Source: Rouxiella badensis
GTDB lineage: Bacteria > Pseudomonadota > Gammaproteobacteria > Enterobacterales > Enterobacteriaceae
Assembly: GCA_026967495.1 (NCBI GenBank)
Contig: CP114060.1
Span: 3,844,001 to 3,908,000, forward strand
Length of the DNA stretch: 64,000 nt
Direction of reading: 5' to 3'
Positions 57,239 to 64,000 of this stretch are shown piece after piece. The translations under genes and the position numbers were made by a program. Position 1 is the first letter of the stretch, and every line of letters starts with the position of its first letter. The notes beneath the pieces were generated by a model. It searched no databases and was not told the DNA's origin. It worked only from the letters and a program-made list of their open reading frames with translations.

Positions 57239-58060
57239 TCACTTCTGCGTCGACGCGAGGTATGAAAATGCGGCAAGCAGGCTGATGATGGCGGCAACGG
57301 TTTTACTGGTGTAGCCGACGGTGATGGCGTCGAGACGCGTTACGCCAGGGACCAGGCAAAACAGGTCTGCGAGTACGGGTTTGGCGACCATGAGTTCGAG
57401 ATGATACGGCGCGCAAAAACGTCTTTCGATGCGCTTTGACGCCGCGCGGACGCTGTCTGCCGCCTGTTGATGAATTTTGTTGCGGGCGAACTCGGGGCTT
57501 AGTGACTCGGCGGCGTTGGCTGAAATTGCGCGTTTTACGCAAACGTAGTCAGTCTCGGGATAGAGCCGGTTTACCCACTGCTCAAGCTGGTCGTCACCGG
57601 TTACCAGCCACAGTGGAACGTTAAGCTCAGCCCCCACGGCCGCGTAGAGGTCGGTCTCGCCCATGATACTGCCATTAATCCTGATACGATAAAACGCCCG
57701 GCCGTTGATGGTATGCGCCAGCACGCCCATCTCACCGGCGGCACTGTGAAAACCCACAAACATCATGCCGTCGAAGCCCTGCTGCTGGAGTCCCTCGAGC
57801 ATTGAGAGTCCACGGGGTTTACCCTGAACCATTCGCGCCCGTGGGTCGATATTCGCGGCGCGCAGGTTCTGCATCATTGCGTGGCTGTCGGCGACAACCA
57901 CGTCGACAGCACCTCCCTCGAACGCACCGGCAATGGCCGCGTTGACCTCTTGCTCCATCAGGCCACGGGCAGTTTCATATTCCACGTTGCCCGGGCTGCA
58001 CTGATCAGGGCGCATGACGCCCGCTATACCTTCAATATCGGCCGATATAAATACTTTCAT
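57239..58060 (-). CDS. M55-family D-aminopeptidase (DppA-like)
   Basis: DppA is a zinc-dependent D-aminopeptidase that releases N-terminal D-amino acids. The metal ligands are visible: Asp8 and Glu10 in ISADIEGIAG, His60 in VVADSHAMM, His105 in FVGFHSAAG and Glu135 in IMGETDLY; His116 in VLAHTING is the likely catalytic His. It is 273 residues, the family length, and the last gene of the gsi-like operon, 12 bp after the P1 peptidase gene. The C-terminus ends in a hydrophobic stretch. Confidence 0.9.
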   Translation of the reverse strand: MKVFISADIEGIAGVMRPDQCSPGNVEYETARGLMEQEVNAAIAGAFEGGAVDVVVADSHAMMQNLRAANIDPRARMVQGKPRGLSMLEGLQQQGFDGMMFVGFHSAAGEMGVLAHTINGRAFYRIRINGSIMGETDLYAAVGAELNVPLWLVTGDDQLEQWVNRLYPETDYVCVKRAISANAAESLSPEFARNKIHQQAADSVRAASKRIERRFCAPYHLELMVAKPVLADLFCLVPGVTRLDAITVGYTSKTVAAIISLLAAFSYLASTQK

Positions 58061-58071
58061 GGGTTATCTCA

Positions 58072-59133
58072 TCATCCCTTACGTGTCACAAGATAGTCTA
58101 AAACGGCGGTTAAACCGAGCCGAGCGTGCTGCTGGAATCCAACCACCGTGTCTGCGGCCAGCATGGCGTCGAGCACCGCTTGCTCGGTGGCGTCAGCGGC
58201 CATCGCCAGCAGCGGTTCGAGGTCATCGTCTTGCAGTAAGGTGCATTCACGACGGGTAGAAAATGCCACCGCGATATCACCTGAGCCGTGCCCCCAGTAG
58301 CTCCCAAGTCGCCCGATCCCCGCTCCCGCGCGGCGGGCGATGCGGGTCAGTTGACGGCTGTCGAGAGGACGGTCACAGGCCATGATAATAATGATTGAAC
58401 CCGCATCGACCTGCGGCGCAAGATCCGGCAATATGCTTTCGATTTCACTGCCGATGCGCACGCCGTCAAGCGTCAGTTCGGACAAGACGCCAAAGTTGGC
58501 CAGCACCAGCACGCCGAGATGGGCATCGAGGGATTGATGATATCGCGAGGCCGTTCCCACGCCGCCCTTAAGGCCGAAGCAGCTCATACCTCGCCCTGCT
58601 CCTACGCTGCCGCGCGCAAACTCGGGCCTCGCGGACCGTAAGGCTTCGAGCACGTGCCGTTCATCGACCGCCATCGCCTGAATATCATTGAGAAAGGCAT
58701 CGTTGCACTCGAGCACCAGCGGATTAATGGTCGCGCTGCCTCGGCCAATCTGCGGGAAGTCGACACAGCTCTGGCGCACCATCGCGTTGAACAACGTGCC
58801 CACGGAGAAGGTATTTCCCAGTAAAATCGGCGTTTGCAGCTCGCCGAGTTCCCTCACCTGCGTCAGCCCCATCGGCTTGGCAAAGCCGTTCAACACCGCC
58901 GCGCCGCAGGGTAACGGATGAGTATAAAGATTGCCGCCCGGCGGAACGATAGCAGTAACCCCCGTCTGAATATCCCCTTCGCTCAGGGTGCTATGACCCA
59001 CGGTCACCCCGACCACGTCGCTGATGCGGTTGTTAGCCCCCGTAGGGAAACGCGGGGTAAAAATCTTCCGCTGCGCCCGCCATCTTGCCAGCAAGGCATC
59101 CACGCCCTGCTGGTTAAAATCATCCGCAAACAT
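58072..59133 (-). CDS. P1-family (DmpA/BapA-like) aminopeptidase
   Basis: This is an Ntn-like peptidase of the S58 family that self-cleaves before a Ser nucleophile (expected Ser246 in QVDAGSIIIIMACD). Upstream blocks GHSTLSEGDIQTGVTAIVPP, NTFSVGTLFNAMVRQ and RGMSCFGLKGGVGTASR match DmpA. Relatives cleave N-terminal D-Ala or beta-Ala from short peptides. It has 353 residues and lies between the ABC permease and the D-aminopeptidase gene, so the operon appears to import and hydrolyse unusual short peptides. Confidence 0.9.
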   Translation of the reverse strand: MFADDFNQQGVDALLARWRAQRKIFTPRFPTGANNRISDVVGVTVGHSTLSEGDIQTGVTAIVPPGGNLYTHPLPCGAAVLNGFAKPMGLTQVRELGELQTPILLGNTFSVGTLFNAMVRQSCVDFPQIGRGSATINPLVLECNDAFLNDIQAMAVDERHVLEALRSARPEFARGSVGAGRGMSCFGLKGGVGTASRYHQSLDAHLGVLVLANFGVLSELTLDGVRIGSEIESILPDLAPQVDAGSIIIIMACDRPLDSRQLTRIARRAGAGIGRLGSYWGHGSGDIAVAFSTRRECTLLQDDDLEPLLAMAADATEQAVLDAMLAADTVVGFQQHARLGLTAVLDYLVTRKG

Positions 59134-59194
59134 CTTATCTCCCTGTCAACACCCTCTTAGTCATGGCCGCCGTAGCGCCAGGAAAGACGGTGAT

Positions 59195-60109
59195 TTATTT
59201 TTTGAGTTTCGGGTCAAGCGTATCGCGCAATGCGTCACCCAACAGGTTAAACGCCAACACGGTCAGAAAAATGGCCAGCCCCGGAAATACGCTCACGTTC
59301 CACTTTCCTGCCATCATCATGTTACGGCTCATGGCCAGAATGTTGCCCCACTCCGGCACGTCCGGCTCTGGGCCAAGGCCGATAAAACTCAGGCTGGCCG
59401 CCGTTAGAATACTGGTGCCGATACGCAGGGTGAAATAAACAATCACGTTCGACAGCGTACCCGGCAGAATATGGCGCAGCAGCACCACGCGGTCAGGCGC
59501 ACCGACGCAGCGCACCGCTTCTACATAGGCACTCTGCTTGATAGACAACGTCGAGGCACGCACGATGCGGGCGAAAACCGGCACGCTGAACACCGCGACG
59601 GCAATGATCACGTTATTCAGGCCGGGGCCAAGAATGGCAACCACGGCAATCGCCAGCATCACGCCGGGAAAAGCAAACAGGACGTCGGAGCCGCGCATAA
59701 TCAGCATGTCGAGCCATTTGCCGTAATAACCGGCGAGCAGGCCGAGGAAGACTCCGAGGATCATCCCCAGCGTCACCGACAAAAGACCGACGTAAAGTGA
59801 AATGCGTGCGCCGTAGATGATGCGGCTGAGCACGTCGCGACCGAGATCGTCCGTGCCGAACCAATGCGCAGCGGAAGGCCCGGCACCGAGAGCCATCCAG
59901 TCCGGCGTCTGTGGGTCATAAGGCGCGAGCCAGGGGGCAAAAATCGCCACCATCAGCAGTAAAAGAATAAAAATAGACGAGACGATCGCCATGGGATGAC
60001 GAATGAAAGACTGGAAAAAATCCAGCCACGGCGAGCGGATATCATCGGCAGTGCGGTGTGGCGCCGGTGCCGGTTCCAGCTGCGGTAGGGTATTGGCGGG
60101 TTGTACCAT
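59195..60109 (-). CDS. dipeptide/glutathione-type ABC permease, GsiD-like
   Basis: This inner-membrane permease of about 304 residues has six predicted helices. The N-terminal cytoplasmic tail is Pro-rich, and the family EAA loop reads AYVEAVRCVGAPDRVVLLRH. The motif GTDDLGRDVLSRIIYGAR is typical of DppC/GsiD. It pairs with the GsiC-like permease 8 bp upstream. In E. coli GsiABCD imports glutathione, but here the adjacent peptidases suggest a peptide substrate. Confidence 0.9.
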   Translation of the reverse strand: MVQPANTLPQLEPAPAPHRTADDIRSPWLDFFQSFIRHPMAIVSSIFILLLLMVAIFAPWLAPYDPQTPDWMALGAGPSAAHWFGTDDLGRDVLSRIIYGARISLYVGLLSVTLGMILGVFLGLLAGYYGKWLDMLIMRGSDVLFAFPGVMLAIAVVAILGPGLNNVIIAVAVFSVPVFARIVRASTLSIKQSAYVEAVRCVGAPDRVVLLRHILPGTLSNVIVYFTLRIGTSILTAASLSFIGLGPEPDVPEWGNILAMSRNMMMAGKWNVSVFPGLAIFLTVLAFNLLGDALRDTLDPKLKK

Positions 60110-60117
60110 CGTTGCTC

Positions 60118-61038
60118 CTAACTCAGTCGAATCGCCGGGTTCACTACCGCATAAAGCAGGTCAACCAGCGTGTTAATCACAATAAACTCGAAGACAAACA
60201 GCATCACCAGTGCCTGAATAACCGGCTGGTCCTGTGTTTGAATCGACTGAATAAGCAGCCAGCCCAGACCCGGCCAGCTGAACACGGCTTCGACGATAAT
60301 CGAGCCACCGAGCAGAAAACCGAACTGTAGCCCGAGCATGGTTATCACCGGAATAAGCGCATTACGCATCACGTGCTTCCAGGTCACCAGCCGCGCCCGC
60401 AGGCCCTTGGCGTTGGCGGTGCGTACGTAATCTTCCTGCGCCACGTCCAGAAACGCCGAACGGGTAAAGCGCGCCATCACCGCCGCCACCGATGAACCCA
60501 GCGTGATAGCGGGTAAAATAATGTCACTTGGCTTGTTGAAGCCACTGACTGAAAAGATGCCAAACGGCATCGCAACAAACTGGATTAACAGCAGGCCAAG
60601 CCAGAAAGGGGGCATCGAAATTCCGCCGATGGCGAAACTCATCAGCGTCCAGTCCTGCCATTTCCCCCGCTTGAGCGCGGCCCAAACGCCGATAATCAGG
60701 CCAAGCACCACCGACCAGGCAAAGCCGGCCATGGCCAGATAAAGCGTTGGCATAAACCCGGCCTCAATCACGCTCAATACCGGCTGGCGCGTACGATAGG
60801 TGGTTCCCAAATCGCCGTGAAACACACCGCTTATCCAGTGCCAATACTGCGCCGGAAGAGGATCGTTTAAACCAAGCAGTTGCCGCGCTGACTCGACCGC
60901 CGCCAGCGTTGCGTCCTGACCGGCATAAATACGCGCTGGGTCACCCGGCAGCAGCTTGATAAAACCAAATATCAATAATGACACCACCAGCAGAACCGGG
61001 ATCATTTCCAGTATTCGTCGGATAAAATATGTCAGCAT
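60118..61038 (-). CDS. dipeptide/glutathione-type ABC permease, GsiC-like
   Basis: This 306-residue DppB/GsiC-type permease begins MLTYFIRRILEMIPVLLVVS, with the family motif LLPGDPARIYAGQDA soon after. The EAA loop reads DYVRTANAKGLRARLVTWKH and the end VDLLYAVVNPAIRLS matches GsiC. It lies downstream of the binding-protein gene, across a strong hairpin at 61092-61113. Confidence 0.91.
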   Translation of the reverse strand: MLTYFIRRILEMIPVLLVVSLLIFGFIKLLPGDPARIYAGQDATLAAVESARQLLGLNDPLPAQYWHWISGVFHGDLGTTYRTRQPVLSVIEAGFMPTLYLAMAGFAWSVVLGLIIGVWAALKRGKWQDWTLMSFAIGGISMPPFWLGLLLIQFVAMPFGIFSVSGFNKPSDIILPAITLGSSVAAVMARFTRSAFLDVAQEDYVRTANAKGLRARLVTWKHVMRNALIPVITMLGLQFGFLLGGSIIVEAVFSWPGLGWLLIQSIQTQDQPVIQALVMLFVFEFIVINTLVDLLYAVVNPAIRLS

Positions 61039-61091
61039 AAATCCTGTTCCTCAATAACCAATGACCACCAATCTGTCGCTAAAAACGCATT

Positions 61092-61113
61092 ACGGGCGAA
61101 ACATTTCGCCCGT
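61092..61113. terminator. intercistronic hairpin after the binding-protein gene
   Basis: ACGGGCGAAA and TTTCGCCCGT form a perfect 10-bp stem with a two-base loop, between the binding-protein stop and the GsiC-like start. On the minus strand it is followed by a short T-rich run. It may protect the binding-protein message or reduce read-through, as in many ABC operons. Confidence 0.65.
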
Positions 61114-61129
61114 AATTAAACTGCATCGA

Positions 61130-62674
61130 TTATTTGAACTGCGCCTGATTAAACAGCAGCGTACCGTCTGCCAGCATAAATACGCCGGAGAGATCTTTGG
61201 TCTTACCGACCAGGTTGTCAGGAGAGCCTAAATAGGCAACCGGTGCGTCGGCCCACAGCAGTTTCTGCGCGTCGTCATAGGCGGCTTTACGCTTGTCCAT
61301 GTCGGCGGTTTGCAGCGCAGCGCTGATGTCGGCATCCACGGCCTTGTTGCTGTAGTAGGAGACGTTGTAGCCTTTTGGAATAAAGGATTCGGTCGCAAAC
61401 AGCGGACGTAGCGCCCAGTCGGCGTCACCCGTCGAGGTGGACCAGGCGCCGTAGTACATCTGCACCTTGGCGTCCGCCGGATTCGGCGTGCTCCAGAGTT
61501 TTTGCGTGATGCTGCCTGCGTCCATCGGGACCTGCTTAACGCGCACGCCAATCAGCCCCAGCTGCTGCTTGAGGAACTGGCCGGTACGAATACGGTCGGT
61601 TTTATTCGAACTCCACATTTCAACGTCGAAGCCGTTTGGATAACCGGCTTCCTTCAGCAGCTCTTTTGCCTTAGCGAGGTTATAGCTGTAATCCGGTGAG
61701 GTCTGTTTGTGGTAGAACTGTACGTGCGTTGGCAGCGGAGAGGTCGAAGGTTCACCCAGACCGGCAAAACCGACCTTCAGCCAAAGGTTGCGATCAATGG
61801 CGTAGTTAATCGCCTGACGGACGCGAGGGTCCTTAAACTCCTTGAGCTGGGTGTTAAACGCAATGTAATAAAGGTAGATACCGGGGTCACGCTGAATATC
61901 GAGCTTAGGGTCACTCTTCACGGTATCGACCAAGTCTGACGGCAGCGGATACACCGCCTGCACCGCGCCAGACTTCAGCTTCGCGACCTGCGTCGAGTCT
62001 TCCGGCGTTGGGTAGAAGGTCACCGAGTCCACCTTCGGCCAGCCTTTCTGCCAGTAGTTGTCATACTTCACCAGCTTGACGTCTTTGCCCTGCTGCCATT
62101 CAACGAACTTAAACGGCCCGGTGCCAACCGGATGCACGCTGAGGTCGGCCTCGTTCGGATAAGCCTTCAGCGACGCCGGGCTGTGCATCACCGCAGAAGG
62201 ATGTGCCAGTGTGTTGATCATCGCACCGAAAGGTTTGTTGAGGAAGATTTTGACTTGATAAGGGCCGGTCACCTCAACATTTTTAATCATGCTGAACAAG
62301 GAATTACGCTTAAGGTGATTCGCAGGATTGGCCAGACGATCGAGGTTAACCTTGACCGCATCGGCATTAAACGGCGTACCGTCCTGGAAAGTGACGCCCT
62401 GACGCAGATTAATGGTGAACTCGGTCGCCGAATCGTTGCTGGTGTAGTCGGTCGCCAGCACCGGGATGACTTTCATGCTCTGGTCAAATTCAAACAGACG
62501 CTGGAAGATACCGGTCTGCACCGAATAGCTCAGCGTGTCGGTGGTATCGTGCGGGTCAAAGCCCGTCACGTCGGCATACATCGAGATACTGAGGTCCTTG
62601 GCAAACGCCGAGGTAGCGAAACAGAGCGTGAGACTGGCGGCCAGTAATGTCTTGCGATTTAACATCGAATGCAT
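61130..62674 (-). CDS. dipeptide/glutathione-type ABC substrate-binding protein, GsiB-like
   Basis: This periplasmic SBP_bac_5 protein of 514 residues has a signal peptide (MHSMLNRKTLLAASLTLCF, cleavage near TSAFA). Typical blocks are FTINLRQGVTFQDGTPFNAD, VHPVGTGPFKFVEW and FKDPRVRQAINYAIDR. I start at ATG 62674, preceded by AGGAG. It binds a peptide or glutathione-like ligand and is followed by the permeases in gsi order. Confidence 0.92.
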   Translation of the reverse strand: MHSMLNRKTLLAASLTLCFATSAFAKDLSISMYADVTGFDPHDTTDTLSYSVQTGIFQRLFEFDQSMKVIPVLATDYTSNDSATEFTINLRQGVTFQDGTPFNADAVKVNLDRLANPANHLKRNSLFSMIKNVEVTGPYQVKIFLNKPFGAMINTLAHPSAVMHSPASLKAYPNEADLSVHPVGTGPFKFVEWQQGKDVKLVKYDNYWQKGWPKVDSVTFYPTPEDSTQVAKLKSGAVQAVYPLPSDLVDTVKSDPKLDIQRDPGIYLYYIAFNTQLKEFKDPRVRQAINYAIDRNLWLKVGFAGLGEPSTSPLPTHVQFYHKQTSPDYSYNLAKAKELLKEAGYPNGFDVEMWSSNKTDRIRTGQFLKQQLGLIGVRVKQVPMDAGSITQKLWSTPNPADAKVQMYYGAWSTSTGDADWALRPLFATESFIPKGYNVSYYSNKAVDADISAALQTADMDKRKAAYDDAQKLLWADAPVAYLGSPDNLVGKTKDLSGVFMLADGTLLFNQAQFK

Positions 62675-62787
62675 GAACTTCTCCTGTGTGTCCCGGAATG
62701 TAAAAACAATTAAAAATAAACAAATGCCCTTGTCATGAGGCTCTACAGCAAGGCCGTGAGCGAACGAGTCCCATCGCAGCGGCAGCG

Positions 62788-64000
62788 TCAAGGACGAGGG
62801 ACATCTAGAGCAACCCAGTGGTGTGGTGAAACTTCCCGATACTTCACTTTCTCTATCTGTAATCCGACCGGGTGAACCGGTGATTTCACTTCGGTATCGT
62901 CAAAACTGCGCGAGGTTCGCTGCGTGGGATCGGCAATCGGCACCGAGTTAAGCAAACGTTGAGTGTAAGGATGCTGCGGATGGCTAAAAATGGCGTCGCG
63001 CGGGCCGATTTCGACTATCTGTCCGAGATACATCACCGCCACGCGGTTAGCGATGCGTTCGACCACCGCCATGTCATGAGAGATAAACAACCAGGCAACG
63101 CCGGTATCGCGCTGGAGATCCATCATCAGATTCACCACCTGCGCCTGAATTGAGACGTCCAGCGCCGAGACGGCCTCGTCGGCGATAATCACCTGCGGCT
63201 GTAACGCCATCGCCCGCGCTATCGCGATACGCTGACGCTGTCCGCCGGAAAATTCATGCGGATAACGGCGGGCAACTGACGGCTCGAGGCCCACGCTTTT
63301 CAGCAGTTTATTGACCGTCGGCGTGGCCTCGGCGAGCGAGCGCGCCAGCCCGTGCAGCAGCAGCGGTTCAGCTATCGAAAAACCGACCGTCAGGCGCGGA
63401 TTCAACGAGGCGTAGGGGTCCTGAAACACCATCTGAATCTGCCGCCGCACCGCCTGAAAAGGCTTGTCGCGCATCAGGGTAATTTCCTTCCCTTCGAGAT
63501 GAATGCTTTCCGATTGGCTGCCCACCAGTCGCAGAATCGCGCGCCCGGTGGTGGATTTTCCGCAGCCGCTCTCGCCCACCAGCGCCAGCGTTTCGCCGGG
63601 CCAGATGGAGAAATCTATCTGTTCAACGGCGTGCACTTCTTGTGTAATACGCGAGAGAATGCCGGAACGAATGGGGTAGCTGACCCGAAGGCCACGGACA
63701 TCGAGCAGGGGCGGTACGCTGTAATCGGCGGTCGTCTGCTCATCGAGTGCATCGAGGCCGGCCACATCAGCCAGCGCCGATTCGTCTTTTTTAATCAACG
63801 GAAAACGCCGTGGCCACTGTAGCCCACGCATATCGCCCAGTTTAGGCACCGCGGCCAGCAGCGCACGGGTATAAGGGTGTCGTGCGTGGGCAAAAATCTG
63901 CTCGACGCGGCCCTCCTCCACGACCTCACCGTGGTACATCACCACCACGCGGTCGGCAATTTCGGCGACCACGCCCATGTCATGAGTAATAAACAGCACC
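62788..64000 (-). CDS. dipeptide/glutathione-type ABC ATPase, GsiA-like, C-terminal part
   Basis: About 404 residues of a double-ATPase GsiA-type protein remain, cut by the right edge just before the first domain's switch-His segment (FITHDMGVVAEI). The second domain is complete: Walker A GESGCGKST, signature FSGGQRQRIAIARAMA, Walker B VIIADEAVSALDV and the oligopeptide-type C-terminal region HPQHPYTQRLLNSVP. It is the first gene of the gsi-like operon within the window, followed by GsiB. Confidence 0.91.
   Translation of the reverse strand, partial: VLFITHDMGVVAEIADRVVVMYHGEVVEEGRVEQIFAHARHPYTRALLAAVPKLGDMRGLQWPRRFPLIKKDESALADVAGLDALDEQTTADYSVPPLLDVRGLRVSYPIRSGILSRITQEVHAVEQIDFSIWPGETLALVGESGCGKSTTGRAILRLVGSQSESIHLEGKEITLMRDKPFQAVRRQIQMVFQDPYASLNPRLTVGFSIAEPLLLHGLARSLAEATPTVNKLLKSVGLEPSVARRYPHEFSGGQRQRIAIARAMALQPQVIIADEAVSALDVSIQAQVVNLMMDLQRDTGVAWLFISHDMAVVERIANRVAVMYLGQIVEIGPRDAIFSHPQHPYTQRLLNSVPIADPTQRTSRSFDDTEVKSPVHPVGLQIEKVKYREVSPHHWVALDVPRP

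Noticed and set aside
1..64000. Reading the many broken genes as genome decay
   Set aside because: All lesions are single-base, confined to homopolymers and GAGCTC-type sites, and each correction restores full family length. True decay would also show larger deletions, substitutions to stop codons and insertion sequences.
1..64000. CRISPR arrays, tRNA or rRNA genes
   Set aside because: No regularly spaced repeats, cloverleaf-like sequences or ribosomal segments were seen on reading both strands.

Overview
The window looks like a chromosomal segment of an enterobacterium (Enterobacterales, perhaps Yersiniaceae or Hafniaceae). Recognisable enteric genes include mqo, dcuSR, yciT, ybiU, fhuF and a narK-narXL-ychO block laid out as in E. 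coli. Base composition is moderately GC-rich by eye, except for an AT-rich stretch at about 55.3-57.2 kb. I see no tRNA, rRNA, CRISPR array or intact insertion sequence.

Layout. 0-3.1 kb: mqo (cut by the edge) and dcuSR, a C4-dicarboxylate sensing pair. 3.1-16.4 kb: small accessory transport and regulator modules (EamA exporter/Lrp, amidase/MHS transporter/LysR, yciT, ybiU, a YqcI/YcgG-type protein with a LysE exporter, an MHS transporter with LysR). 16.5-20.6 kb: DUF4385, an RcnA-type Ni/Co exporter with a CsoR/RcnR-type repressor and two operator-like sites, a YbaK-type deacylase, a VOC protein and an HldD-like epimerase. 20.9-24.0 kb: an electrophile-stress module (NemR-like repressor, DJ-1/PfpI protein, aldehyde dehydrogenase). 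24.1-28.3 kb: a GlpD-like dehydrogenase, a class I aldolase and an FGGY kinase, probably a sugar or polyol route. 28.4-43.2 kb: a large catabolic locus with an ABC importer, flavoprotein, SDR, LLM monooxygenase, Rieske oxygenase, aldo/keto reductase, glutamine-synthetase-like ligase, gamma-glutamyltransferase, an opine-synthase-like gene pair and a TetR regulator. A shared 20-bp operator-like sequence lies at three of its promoters. 44.3-48.7 kb: fhuF, a hypothetical gene, an MHS transporter and an HcxA-like dehydrogenase. 48.7-54.3 kb: narK/narXL/ychO. 56.1-57.2 kb: an orphan HsdR-N-like nuclease gene in AT-rich DNA. 57.2-64 kb: a gsiABCD-like peptide ABC importer with two peptidases.

More than twenty genes are interrupted by single-base indels, and these fall into two classes. 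One class is one-base deletions, mostly in homopolymers of 5-7 bases. The other is one-base insertions in the middle of GAGCTC, giving GAGNCTC; removing the central base restores the protein. I read this as a sequencing artefact (single-molecule, nanopore-type consensus), with the second class probably marking a base-modified GAGCTC motif. I therefore annotate most broken genes as intact in the organism and give coordinates that span the indel.

The strongest candidates for undescribed biology are the 28.4-43.2 kb gamma-glutamylation/Rieske locus with its common operator and opine-synthase-like pair, and the GAGCTC signature itself.
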